Positions 7,372 to 15,916 of a DNA stretch of 64,000 nt are shown here, in pieces. Location: positions 744,001 to 808,000 of the forward strand of contig NZ_RJWA01000001.1 of the NCBI RefSeq assembly GCF_003762835.1. The letters are read 5' to 3'. The number at the start of each line of letters is the position of its first letter. Position 1 is the first letter of the stretch. Origin of the DNA: Micromonospora sp. HM5-17 (lineage in GTDB: Bacteria; Actinomycetota; Actinomycetes; Mycobacteriales; Micromonosporaceae). The notes beneath the pieces are model-generated. The model did no database searches and was not told the origin of the DNA. It saw nothing but the letters and a program-made list of their open reading frames with translations. The position numbers and the translations under genes were made by a program.

Positions 7372-9249
7372 TCAGAACCGGGCGGGCGACCCGATCAGCT
7401 GCTGCTCGATCGGCGTGGCCGAGAGGAGCGCCCAGCGCAGCACCCGGCGGTTGATCACCCCGACCATGTCGGCCCGGATCCGGGTCAGCCAGTCCGCCGA
7501 GTCGCCGAGGCCGAGTGCCAGACCGGCCAACTGGGCCTCGTGCGGCCGAAGCGGCTGCAGCACCACCAGGTCGGCGCGGGAGACCGCGTCGACGTCGACC
7601 GGCGCCAGCTCGTCGCGGACCACCAGGCTCGCCTGCCAGCCCGGGCCGGGCTGGGTGTCGGCGGCCACCGGCCCGACGTCGACCACGACCAGCAGCGGCT
7701 GGAGCTGGCTGCCGGGCGGACCCCCGACCGGCCGGCCGGGCGGGATGACCGCGATCGGGGAACTCGGGGCACTGGCCCCCCGGACGAACGGCTCCCAGAC
7801 GCGCGGCCGGGCGGTCTGCACCACGATCCGGGCGCCGAGTGCCATCGCGCGCAGCGCGATGAGCTGCGCGGCCCGGACCCCGCCGATGAGCACCGCCCGG
7901 GTGGTCTCGGCGCGGAACAGCCGGGCGAGCACCGCCGAGCCGTGCCGGTTGGTCCCGATCATCAGCCCCGCCAGCCCGATCGGCAGGTTCAGGGCGTCCA
8001 CCGCGGAGGCGGCCATCGTGGTGTTCGGGGTCGTCGCGGTCGGACCGGCGCCGAGCACCCCGAGCGGCAGGGTCGCGGCGACCCCGTCGAGCTGTTCACC
8101 GTCCAGCCGGCGGGCGACCGCGTGCTCGGCCGCGAGCAGTCGGCGCAACGCCTGGACCGCGGTGGCCAGGGCGGGGGCGGTGGTGGCGGCGAGGCGTACC
8201 GTCAGGTCCACCCGGACTGCCTCGGAGCCGCTGCCCACCCACGGGCCCGCGCTGAGCGAGACCGTGGTGGCGGTGGCCGGCAGCGCCAGCAGCCGAGGGA
8301 TCAGCCGACGCCCGGTCTCGGTCCGCAGGTCCGGCCAGCGGCGCAGCCGGAAGGTGGTCTGCACCAGCCCGCCGAGCTGCACCCCCAGCCAGCTCTCCCG
8401 GCCCGGCTGCACGCCGTCGTGGTGGGCCAGTTCCGCGAGTACGCCGAGCGCGGCCCGCTCGCCGAGCACGCGGCTCGGCACCGGCTTGAGCCGTCGGCTC
8501 ACCTTACGGACGGCACTGGAGAGCGCCCGGACGAGGTCATCCTCCGACCAGCCGTCGGCCCGAAGCACCCGGACGGCGAGCAGCACCCGCTCGTACCCGA
8601 GGAGTCGACCGTCGGTGAGCTGCCGGTACGACGTCGCCGGCGTGCCGCCGCCGGCGCTGAGCGTGGGCGCCGGGGCACCCGCGATCAGGAGCTGGATCCG
8701 GGTGGGCGGGGTCTCCGGGCTGGCCGCCGGCAGCAGGCTGGCCGGGGAGAGCAGGACCTGCGGGGTGTCGGTCAACATCCCGACCTGGTCGCCGAGCTCC
8801 AGGACGGCGGTGAGGCCGTAGGCGTCGCTGACGATGGCGGCGGCATCCCCGGCCAGCTCGGCGGGGATGATCGTGGCGCCGGGGTCGACGAGGTCGAGCA
8901 GCGCCTCCGGCGGCGCGGCCGACCGCAGTGTGCGCTGGCGGGTGGAGTACCGCAGACCGATACCGATCCACTCGAACAGCCAGCGGCGGCGCAGCCGGAT
9001 CCAGCTCAGCAGCACGAGCGCGACGCCGACCAGGGCGGCACCGGCGATCAGCAGCGGGTTCTGCCCGAGGGTGGCGAGGACGAGGGCCACGGCGACCTGG
9101 AGGGTCACGATCTGCCCCGCCCGAACGCCGAGCGGGCCGGAACGGGCCGGAGTGGACGCCGCCGGCAGCGGTGCCGGTGCCGACCGGTCCAGCCGGTTTC
9201 CGCTGGTACCGGCGGGCCGGGTCCTGTTGTCTGTCGCAGTAACCGTCAC
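7372..9249 (-). CDS. eccE: Type VII secretion protein EccE
   Basis: A 625-aa protein with two N-terminal transmembrane helices (about residues 45-95) and a long mixed C-terminal region, matching the size and topology of EccE, the peripheral membrane subunit of the ESX/type VII secretion complex. In mycobacteria EccE sits at the edge of the EccBCDE membrane complex and contacts MycP. I prefer GTG 9249: a CCTCCCC on the plus strand (9259-9265) gives a GGGGAGG ribosome site 9 nt upstream; ATG 9282 would add 11 residues without a comparable site. It is divergent from eccB, with about 100 bp between them. The C-terminal part is more variable in the family, so the call also leans on context. Confidence 0.82.
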   Translation of the reverse strand: MTVTATDNRTRPAGTSGNRLDRSAPAPLPAASTPARSGPLGVRAGQIVTLQVAVALVLATLGQNPLLIAGAALVGVALVLLSWIRLRRRWLFEWIGIGLRYSTRQRTLRSAAPPEALLDLVDPGATIIPAELAGDAAAIVSDAYGLTAVLELGDQVGMLTDTPQVLLSPASLLPAASPETPPTRIQLLIAGAPAPTLSAGGGTPATSYRQLTDGRLLGYERVLLAVRVLRADGWSEDDLVRALSSAVRKVSRRLKPVPSRVLGERAALGVLAELAHHDGVQPGRESWLGVQLGGLVQTTFRLRRWPDLRTETGRRLIPRLLALPATATTVSLSAGPWVGSGSEAVRVDLTVRLAATTAPALATAVQALRRLLAAEHAVARRLDGEQLDGVAATLPLGVLGAGPTATTPNTTMAASAVDALNLPIGLAGLMIGTNRHGSAVLARLFRAETTRAVLIGGVRAAQLIALRAMALGARIVVQTARPRVWEPFVRGASAPSSPIAVIPPGRPVGGPPGSQLQPLLVVVDVGPVAADTQPGPGWQASLVVRDELAPVDVDAVSRADLVVLQPLRPHEAQLAGLALGLGDSADWLTRIRADMVGVINRRVLRWALLSATPIEQQLIGSPARF

Positions 9250-9349
9250 CGCGATAGCCTCCCCTGGATGGGCCCCGCCCATGGGCGTGCCCCCCGCAAT
9301 TCGCTCAGGGGCCTATCGTATGGGCCGGACAAGGGGAGAGGGGGCCCGC

Positions 9350-10753
9350 ATGCCGTCGCGACAGGACCAGTTGCACTCGTATCAGTTCATGGTGCAGCGG
9401 GTGGTGGGTGCGTTGGTGATGCGGGAGACCGATCCCGCGCAGTCACCGTTCCGGCGGGCTGCGGGCGCGACCATGGCCAGCGTGCTCGTCGCGCTGATCG
9501 CCATCGGTGGCTCGGTGGTGTACGGCCTCTTCGTCGGCGGCGGCGCCACCAAGTGGAAAGACCCCAACGTGGTCATCGTCGAGAAGGAGTCCGGAGCACA
9601 GTACGTCTACCTCGACGAGAAGCTGCGGCCCGTCCTCAACTACACCTCGGCGGTCCTCGTCGCCGGCGGCGGAAGCACGCAGCCCAAGACCGTCTCGGTG
9701 TCGCGCAAGTCGCTGGAGAACGTGCCCCGGGGCGTGCCGATCGGCATCCCGGACGCGCCGGACTCGTTGGCTCCGGCCAACCGGCTCATCAACGGCGGGT
9801 GGACCATCTGCTCCTCCCCGCGCTCCGGCAGCGGCTCCCCGCCGCCCCAGTCGGCCCTGCTGATCGGTGGCGAGGCGCGGGGTGGCACCACGATGCGGGA
9901 GGAGGCCCTGCTCGCCACCCACCCCAACGGATCCCTCTACCTGATCTGGCACAACCGCCGGCACCTGATCCGGGACCGGGAGCTGGTGATCAACGCGCTG
10001 GGGTGGAGCGGCCAGCGGCAGGTGGCGGTAGCCCCGGCTCTGCTCAACGCGCTGCCCTCCGGTGCGGACCTGGCCCGGGTGCCGATCAGCGGCGCGGGTC
10101 AGCCGTCCCAGTTGCTGCCGGACGCCCAAATCGGGGACGTCTACTTCGTCGAGCCGCAGGGCGGGGTCCGGCAGTACGCGGTGCTCAAGCAGGACGGCCT
10201 GGCGAACATCACCGAACTCCAGGCGAACCTCCTGGTCACCGACCTCGGGCAGCAGAACAAGCCGGAGGAGATTCCGCAGGGCACCTACGCGAACACCCGC
10301 AAGGCCAACGACCTGCTGCCGCCGGACGAGGCGGCGCCGCCGGCCACCATCCCGAAGATCGTCGCGTCCGAGAGCAGCGTGGTCTGCGCCGACGTCCCGG
10401 ACGACAGCGGGGTGCGGACCGTGCGGGTCGGCGCCGAGCTGCCGGACCTCACGAATGTGCCGCAGACCACCGCGCGGTCGCCCGAGGGCGCGGGGCTCGC
10501 CGACCGCGTCCTCGTCACCCCCGGCCGGGGAGTGCTGGTGGAGGCGGCCGCCGCGCCGGGGGCGACCGGCGGCGCCATCTCGATCGTCACCGACCTCGGG
10601 CGGCGGCACGCGGTGGTCAGCGCCGATCTGCTCGGCGCGCTGGGGTACGGGGGCGTCCGGCCGAAGCGGATGCCGGCGAACCTGGTGTCACTGATTCCGG
10701 GCGGGCCGGCGCTGGATCCGGAGGCGGCCCGGAACGCGGTGGGGCAGCAGTGA
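9350..10753 (+). CDS. eccB: Type VII secretion protein EccB
   Basis: A 467-aa protein. The N-terminus (PSRQDQLHSYQFMVQRVVGA) and 'RRAAGATMASVLVALIAIGG' transmembrane helix at about 35-62 are diagnostic of EccB, which spans the cytoplasmic membrane once and projects a large repeat domain outside, forming the outer face of the ESX channel. One Cys pair (C in WTICSSP and in VVCADV) is placed where EccB proteins form a stabilising disulfide. ATG 9350 follows AAGGGGAGAGGGGG. A TATCGT at 9314-9319 could be a -10 element in the short divergent region shared with eccE. Confidence 0.93.
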   Translation: MPSRQDQLHSYQFMVQRVVGALVMRETDPAQSPFRRAAGATMASVLVALIAIGGSVVYGLFVGGGATKWKDPNVVIVEKESGAQYVYLDEKLRPVLNYTSAVLVAGGGSTQPKTVSVSRKSLENVPRGVPIGIPDAPDSLAPANRLINGGWTICSSPRSGSGSPPPQSALLIGGEARGGTTMREEALLATHPNGSLYLIWHNRRHLIRDRELVINALGWSGQRQVAVAPALLNALPSGADLARVPISGAGQPSQLLPDAQIGDVYFVEPQGGVRQYAVLKQDGLANITELQANLLVTDLGQQNKPEEIPQGTYANTRKANDLLPPDEAAPPATIPKIVASESSVVCADVPDDSGVRTVRVGAELPDLTNVPQTTARSPEGAGLADRVLVTPGRGVLVEAAAAPGATGGAISIVTDLGRRHAVVSADLLGALGYGGVRPKRMPANLVSLIPGGPALDPEAARNAVGQQ

Positions 10754-10990
10754 CGGGTGATGTTTGAATAAGCTGTCCTTGACCATGGCGGTGGCGGGCC
10801 TGACTGGTGCGGCCATCTCGATTGGTCCATCAGACGGGCAGAGGGGGGTACCCAAGGGTTGCCCTCGACCGCTACCGTCGGCTACGGACGTGAATTCCGC
10901 CTCGTGCCGTCGTGGTCCGAGCGGGGCGGTCACGAAGCGGGGTGTCCACAGTGGGCTCCCCAGGAAACGGAAACGAGTAGAGGGAGCGGG

Positions 10991-11320
10991 GTGACGTCAG
11001 GGGTGTCCCGGACGCAGGCAGAAGCCGCAGTGATGCAGCAGACCGCCACCAAGTTCGAGCAGGTCGACCAGGGGCTGCAGAGCATGCTCAGCAGCCTGAT
11101 GAACGAGCTCGAGGTGCTGCGGTCCGCGTGGCAGGGTGCTGGTGGCCGCTCGTTCGAGCAGGTCAAGCAGCAGTGGGCGCAGAGCCAGGAGAAGATGCAC
11201 CAGGCGCTCCGCGAGACCGCGAGCGCGATCCGCACCGCCGGCCAGCAGTACGACGCCTCCGACACCGAGGCGTCGAGCCGGATGGCGGCGACCAACCAGC
11301 ACATCAACCTGCCGCTCTGA
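10991..11320 (+). CDS. WXG100 protein, probable ESX substrate A
   Basis: A 109-aa helical-hairpin protein with the central turn RSAWQGAGG (W-x-G) and the C-terminal export motif YDASD (Y-x-x-x-D) after helix 2. Such proteins are secreted as dimers through ESX systems. I place the start at GTG 10991 behind AGGGAG (10981-10986), giving the normal ~100-residue length. It is followed 25 bp later by a second WXG100 gene, the usual EsxB/EsxA-type pair. A 237-bp gap after eccB suggests a separate promoter. Confidence 0.9.
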   Translation: MTSGVSRTQAEAAVMQQTATKFEQVDQGLQSMLSSLMNELEVLRSAWQGAGGRSFEQVKQQWAQSQEKMHQALRETASAIRTAGQQYDASDTEASSRMAATNQHINLPL

Positions 11321-11345
11321 TCTTTTCTGGGGAGGGAAGATTCCG

Positions 11346-11639
11346 ATGAGTGACGGCCTCCTTGTCGTCCAGTTTCCCGCGCTGCAGCAGGCGAGCGCGG
11401 ACATCCAGAAGGCGCTGAACACGCTCGACTCGCAGCTGGACCAGCTCGAGCGTGACGCGGCGCCGCTCGTCCAGACCTGGGAGGGCGAGGCGCAGCAGGC
11501 GTACGCGGTGCGTCAGGCCCGGTGGCGCCAGTCGCAGCAGGAGCTGTCGAACATGCTGCGGGCCATCAAGCAGGCGCTGGACGAGTCCGCGCAGGACTAC
11601 CTGAGCACCGAGAAGAAGAACACCAGCCTGTTCCAGTAG
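11346..11639 (+). CDS. WXG100 protein, probable ESX substrate B
   Basis: A 97-aa WXG100 protein with the turn VQTWEGEAQQ (W-x-G) and a Y-x-x-x-E motif (YLSTE) close to the C-terminus. It likely forms a heterodimer with the WXG100 product encoded just upstream and is exported by the ESX machinery encoded here. ATG 11346 is preceded by GGGGAGGGAAG. It is followed by two strong hairpins that end the transcript. ESX type cannot be assigned from sequence alone. Confidence 0.92.
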   Translation: MSDGLLVVQFPALQQASADIQKALNTLDSQLDQLERDAAPLVQTWEGEAQQAYAVRQARWRQSQQELSNMLRAIKQALDESAQDYLSTEKKNTSLFQ

Positions 11640-11662
11640 GGACAGCGCTGCCGTACGACCAG

Positions 11663-11760
11663 GGATGCCCTGGGGCGTCGCGCGACCGCCGCGCCGCGCG
11701 CCCCGGGGCATCCTGGTGTTTCGGCCCCGCTCGGTGGCCGACGGCCACCGAGCGGGGCCG
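11663..11760. terminator. Tandem hairpins between esx pair and mycP
   Basis: The first hairpin pairs 11663-11677 with 11699-11713 (one mismatch). The second is a perfect 18-bp stem (11722-11739 with 11743-11760) with a 3-nt loop, GAC. They lie between convergent genes and can serve both. Confidence 0.85.
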
Positions 11761-11780
11761 TGCGTCACCGCCGGTCGTGG

Positions 11781-13010
11781 TCACGCCGGGCCGGCCGGAC
11801 GCCAACCGCGGCGCATGCCGCGCGGCACCACGACCGCCAGCAGCAGGGCCACCCCGGCCACCGTGCCGGCCAGACCCGCGACCCAGAGCGCCCGTTCCTG
11901 CGCGACGGAACGCCGCTCGGCGCGGGCCACCGCCGCCGGGTCCTCGTGCGGCGCCGGCAGACCACCGGCCGCGGGCTGGCGGGCCGGCGCGGCGGTGTCG
12001 GTGACCGCCCGGTACGGGTTGAGCACCCCGGCCCCGACGGCGTTGGCGTCGCCGGCCGCCGGATCCGCCGTCGCCTTGATCCGCTCGGCCACCTGTTGGG
12101 CGGTCAGGTCCGGCCAGTACTGCCGAATCAGCGCCGCGGTGGCGGACACGAAGGGGGTGGCGTAGCTGGTGCCGTTGTCGATGACGTGGCCTCGTTCCGG
12201 CACGGCGACCGTCACCGCGGCGCCGGGGGCGACGACGTCGACCCAGTCACCCCGCTGGGAGAAGGGCGAGACCGTGCCGTCCTCGTTGACGGAGCCGACA
12301 CCGATCACGCCGTCGTACGAGGCGGGGTACGGCCGCGGGTTCCCGTCTTCGTTCTTGTTGCCGGCGGCGGCCACCACCACCACGTCGTGCGCGACCGCGT
12401 ACTCGATGGCGGAGCGGAGCGCGGGGCTGTCCTGGTAGTAGACGACCGAGAGGTTGATCACATCGGCGCCCTGGTCCACCGCCCACCGGATCGAGGCGGC
12501 GAAGGTGGCGACCCCGACCGTCCGCCCCTGTTCCTTCCCGTCGACCTGCTTCTGCTCGCTGACCCGGACCGGCAGGATCCCGGCGTCCGGGGCGAGTCCG
12601 CGGAAACCGACGCCGTCGACCGGTGAGGCGACGATGATGCTCGCCACACCGGTGCCGTGCCGGGCACAGTCCCGGCTGCCGTTCAGGCCCGGGTCCAGGT
12701 AGTCGCGCCCCGGCAGCACCTTGCCCCGCATCTGCGGGTGCGTCTTGTCGACGCCGGAGTCGATGACCGCCACGGTCACCTGCTTGCCGGTGGCCAGGGG
12801 AGCCAGTCGGTCCGGAGCGTACCGCTGCTGGGGCCAGGGGACCGGTTTCAGCGGCTTGGGCGGCTCGTCGGTGCTGTCGCAGCCGGGAAGGGCGCGCTGG
12901 GCCACCGGCAGCGACAGCGGAGCGGCGACGGCCGGCCCGGTGGCGACCAGCGGCACCGACACCGCGATGATGGCGCCCACCAGGGTGAGTCGTATTCTCC
13001 GGCCAGGCAT
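11781..13010 (-). CDS. mycP: Mycosin (subtilisin-like protease) of the ESX system
   Basis: A 409-aa S8 protease with a signal peptide (GRRIRLTLVGAIIAVSVPLV), catalytic Asp84 (AVIDSGVD), His118 (ARHGTGVAS) and Ser282 (NGTSYATPFVSA), and a C-terminal transmembrane helix at about 375-396 followed by a basic tail. This is the mycosin layout: a periplasmic/extracellular protease anchored at the membrane and needed for ESX complex stability. ATG 13010 has CGGAGG six bases upstream; an in-frame start at 13070 would add 20 residues ahead of the signal peptide. The gene converges on the esx pair and is divergent from the SseB-type gene. Confidence 0.93.
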   Translation of the reverse strand: MPGRRIRLTLVGAIIAVSVPLVATGPAVAAPLSLPVAQRALPGCDSTDEPPKPLKPVPWPQQRYAPDRLAPLATGKQVTVAVIDSGVDKTHPQMRGKVLPGRDYLDPGLNGSRDCARHGTGVASIIVASPVDGVGFRGLAPDAGILPVRVSEQKQVDGKEQGRTVGVATFAASIRWAVDQGADVINLSVVYYQDSPALRSAIEYAVAHDVVVVAAAGNKNEDGNPRPYPASYDGVIGVGSVNEDGTVSPFSQRGDWVDVVAPGAAVTVAVPERGHVIDNGTSYATPFVSATAALIRQYWPDLTAQQVAERIKATADPAAGDANAVGAGVLNPYRAVTDTAAPARQPAAGGLPAPHEDPAAVARAERRSVAQERALWVAGLAGTVAGVALLLAVVVPRGMRRGWRPAGPA

Positions 13011-13120
13011 CACTTGCCTCCGAATCGGTCTGGTCCGCCATGGGGTCGGTTTGCCGTCGGGTCCGCCCACCGGATGCTATCGGTGGACCGCCGAGCGCGG
13101 GATCCACCGCCAGGCAGCCA

Positions 13121-13148
13121 TTGTGATCCTGGCCCTACCTTGTAGGTT
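13121..13148 (+). promoter_or_regulatory. Promoter of SseB-type gene
   Basis: TTGTGA (13121-13126) and TAGGTT (13143-13148) with a 16-bp spacer precede the GTG at 13191 by about 40 nt. The -10 fits the TAnnnT actinobacterial pattern. Confidence 0.5.
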
Positions 13149-13190
13149 GTACGCGATGCTTATGCCCTGTACGGCGGAGTGGAGGTGGCC

Positions 13191-15536
13191 GTGACCGAAT
13201 GGGAACCGGCCACCGAGACCGAGGCCGCGATGCGGGACGCGCTCCGGGCAGGTGACCAAGAACTCTACTTCCGCATCCTGTCCCGCGCCGACCTGCTGCT
13301 GCCGGTCTCGGCCGAGGCGCTTGCCGGCCGGGCCCCGATGGGTTGGGGCACCTGGACCACCGGTGGGCGAACCCACGTGCTGGCCTTCACCTCGGCCACC
13401 GCGCTGCAGGCATGCCTCGCCGAGAGCGCCGGCTCCTCCCGGCGTACGGCCTATCCGGAGCTGGCCGCGGGCTGGCCGAATCCGGAGTGGTGGCTCGCGG
13501 TCAATCCCGGTCTGCCGATCGAGGGCTACCTGCCCGCCTGGTTCGTCTCCCAGCTCGGCCGAGGCGACGTCCGGCTGCCGGGCCGGACTCGGGCCCGGCT
13601 GGAGCAGGTCGAGCGGGTGACCCGGGCCCGGGCCACCGCCACGGTGCCCCGACGCGTGCCGTCGGGCGGGGTGAATCCGGCGGTGCCGACCTCCGGGCCG
13701 GGCCTGCCGTTCCACTCACCACCGTCGTCCCCGCCACCGTCGTCCCCACCGACGCCGTCCCCGTCAGCGCCGCCGACCGGAACGCCGCCGACCGGAACGC
13801 CGGCGACATCGCGGCCGGCGGCCAGCTGGTTTCCGCCGGTGGATCAGCCGTCCACCGCCGACAGGTCTCGGGTGGGTGACTCCGGCACGGCCACCGTGGG
13901 CGGGCACGGCGGGTGGGGCAGCAGCCAGGACAGTGAGCCGACGGTCGGCTGGATGACGCCGCGCCGCCGGCCGCCGGCACCGATGAACGGCACGCCGGCG
14001 GCTCCCGGGACGGAGGCCTCCGCCGCACCATCCTCCGTCCTCCCCCCGCCACCGAGCTGGACCGAGCCGTCGGCCGCCCCCGGACCGGACGCGCGGTCGT
14101 CGCCCTCGGCCGCGCCGGGACAGGCCGAGTCCTCGGCGCCGGTCTCCGGGGCGCCGAGGTCCGAGGTGTCGCTCTTCGAGCCGGCCTCCCGGCGCTCCGT
14201 CCACGCCGATGCCGAGCCGGCGACGGCGTCTCCGTCGGAGGTCGACGCGCAGACCACCGTCGCCTGGTCGGCGCCCGGCAGCGAACAGGCGACGGTGGCC
14301 TGGACAGTCGCCCCGTCCGCCAGCTCGTCCGCCGCGACGGCCGAGGTCGCCGGCCCGAGCGGCGAGACGGCCGAGGCCGGCGGCCCGAGCGGCGAGGCCG
14401 GCAGCCCGGGGCCGTACGGCGGCCCGGCGACCTCGACGGCACATCCCGCCCCGGCGGACAGCGCCCCCGCGGAGCCGGCCCCGGGGCACGGCGGGCGCGG
14501 AATGGACGCGTCGTCGACCCCCACCTCCCGAACGACCGCCGAGTCCCGGCAGCGTCCCGTCGACTTCGTCCCCGCCACCGACGTCGAGCGGAGCCTGCTG
14601 GAGGCGGCCGAGAGCGGGAGCACCGACAGCTTCCTCTCCACCCTCCTGCTCGCCCAGGTGTTGCTGCCGGTCGCTCCCGGTTCGGCCGCCGGTAGCCGGC
14701 CCGGTGACGACGGCTTCGAGTGGCGGACCGAACTCCTCGACGGCGACCGGTACGTGGTGGTCTTCACCTCCCCGGAACGGCTGGCCGACCATCTGCCGAC
14801 GTCCGTGGAGACCGTCGAGGTGAAGTTCGTGCAGCTCATCCGACGGTGGCCGGACGACGCCTGGTCGTTCGCGGTCAACCCGGGGACACCGGTCGGCGCC
14901 AAGCTGCCCGGGAGCGAGATCGTCGCCCTGGCGAACTGGGCTGCCGAGGTGGGGCTCGGCGACGACCCCGAGGGCACCGAACCGGCGCCGGCGGCCCCCA
15001 CCGAGGAGGAGGCGCCACGGTCGACGTACGCCCCACCCCGGGAGGAACCGGGGCGGCCGACGATGATGCAGAAGACGGTCGCCCCGAGCCAGGTCTCCTA
15101 CTACCTGGAGCGGGGCTACGACCGGGTCTCCGGCTTCGTGCACCGGGCGTCCGAGGTCGCGCACCTGCGTACCCCGGCGAAGCTGTACGCGGCTCTCGGC
15201 CTGAACTACCCGAACTCGCCCTTCTCCCGCGACGCCGACGAGGTGTACGTCCTGCGCTGGCCGGCGTACCGGCCCAGCCTCTACCGGATTCCCTACGGCG
15301 GCCAGAACGAGGCGGCGATGCGGGCGATGGAGGGTTGGGTGATCGAACGGCCTCCGTTCCGGGGCAACGGGTTCGCGCCCGGGGAGAGCAGCGACGTCGT
15401 CGCCGAGTTCAAGGTGGACAGCATCCGGCTGCCGCACGGGGCCCAGCTCTGGCGGATCGGCGCCGATGGCAGCGAACGGCTCGTCGCCACCCTCGACTGC
15501 GACGTGCCCGTCTGGCGCCGCGTGGAGGAGGACTGA
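13191..15536 (+). CDS. Large protein with two SseB-like domains and a distinct C-terminal domain
   Basis: A 781-aa protein starting at GTG 13191 (GGAGG at 13181-13185). It has an SseB-like domain at about 12-122 (LLLPVSAEALAG, WWLAVNPGLPIEGYLP), a ~320-residue Pro/Ser/Ala linker with short repeats (PPTGT), a second SseB-like domain at about 463-590 (VLLPVAPGS, WSFAVNPGTPVGAKLPG), and a C-terminal domain at about 624-781 (YYLERGYDRVSGFVHR, YRIPYGGQNEAAMRAMEG, VAEFKVDSIRLPHGA). SseB domains are common in actinobacterial proteins near type VII loci. The C-terminal domain is not recognised; its Arg and Glu content would allow an ADP-ribosyltransferase-like or other enzyme fold, but this is speculation. 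No signal peptide or membrane helix is seen. It is followed by a small gene with a one-base overlap. Confidence 0.72.
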   Translation: MTEWEPATETEAAMRDALRAGDQELYFRILSRADLLLPVSAEALAGRAPMGWGTWTTGGRTHVLAFTSATALQACLAESAGSSRRTAYPELAAGWPNPEWWLAVNPGLPIEGYLPAWFVSQLGRGDVRLPGRTRARLEQVERVTRARATATVPRRVPSGGVNPAVPTSGPGLPFHSPPSSPPPSSPPTPSPSAPPTGTPPTGTPATSRPAASWFPPVDQPSTADRSRVGDSGTATVGGHGGWGSSQDSEPTVGWMTPRRRPPAPMNGTPAAPGTEASAAPSSVLPPPPSWTEPSAAPGPDARSSPSAAPGQAESSAPVSGAPRSEVSLFEPASRRSVHADAEPATASPSEVDAQTTVAWSAPGSEQATVAWTVAPSASSSAATAEVAGPSGETAEAGGPSGEAGSPGPYGGPATSTAHPAPADSAPAEPAPGHGGRGMDASSTPTSRTTAESRQRPVDFVPATDVERSLLEAAESGSTDSFLSTLLLAQVLLPVAPGSAAGSRPGDDGFEWRTELLDGDRYVVVFTSPERLADHLPTSVETVEVKFVQLIRRWPDDAWSFAVNPGTPVGAKLPGSEIVALANWAAEVGLGDDPEGTEPAPAAPTEEEAPRSTYAPPREEPGRPTMMQKTVAPSQVSYYLERGYDRVSGFVHRASEVAHLRTPAKLYAALGLNYPNSPFSRDADEVYVLRWPAYRPSLYRIPYGGQNEAAMRAMEGWVIERPPFRGNGFAPGESSDVVAEFKVDSIRLPHGAQLWRIGADGSERLVATLDCDVPVWRRVEED

Positions 15537-15898
15537 TGCGGGACGGCTACGTCGCCCAGTGGCGGGGTCGGGAGTACGAGGCGAGCCCCGACGGTGACCA
15601 CGTCCGGCTCTACCAGACCGAGCCGGGCGAGGGCTTCTCCGAGGTCCGACCCGGGCGCTATGTCCGGGCCGTCCCCGCCGCCGAGGTCAACGACCTGGCG
15701 TACGTCCGCACCCGGTGCTCCTGGAAGGGCCAGCCGTTCATCGTGCTCGCCCGGCACGACAACTGGCTGCGCGTCGAGTACACCGGCGGCCGGTGGCCCG
15801 TCGCCGAGGCGCTGGGGTTGGAGGCGTTCGACTTCGGCGTCTACCAGGGTTGGGCTCCGGTCACCGAGGTGACCGACCTGCGCGAGCACCGGATCTGA
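15536..15898 (+). CDS. Small partner protein of the SseB-type protein
   Basis: A 120-aa, Trp/Tyr-rich, beta-type protein (GYVAQWRGREYEASPDGDHV, CSWKGQPFIVLARHDNWLRV) with no recognised family. ATG 15536 shares one base with the TGA of the large upstream gene (TGATG), so expression is tightly coupled. Size, lack of a signal peptide and position directly after a multidomain protein with a distinct C-terminal domain resemble an immunity protein following a polymorphic toxin; equally it could be a chaperone or a structural partner. That reading is inference from organisation only. Confidence 0.65.
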   Translation: MRDGYVAQWRGREYEASPDGDHVRLYQTEPGEGFSEVRPGRYVRAVPAAEVNDLAYVRTRCSWKGQPFIVLARHDNWLRVEYTGGRWPVAEALGLEAFDFGVYQGWAPVTEVTDLREHRI

Positions 15899-15900
15899 TC

Positions 15901-15916
15901 CCGGGCGGTCGCCCGG
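15901..15916. terminator. Short hairpin between convergent genes
   Basis: CCGGGCG/CGCCCGG stem (7 bp) with a 2-nt loop, in the 18-bp gap between the small partner gene and the alpha/beta hydrolase. Confidence 0.4.

Noticed and set aside
7540-10767. A 1075-aa open frame on the plus strand covering eccE
   Set aside because: Its composition (Arg/Gln/His/Gly-rich) and position antisense to the strongly supported eccE and across the start of eccB show it is a high-GC shadow frame.
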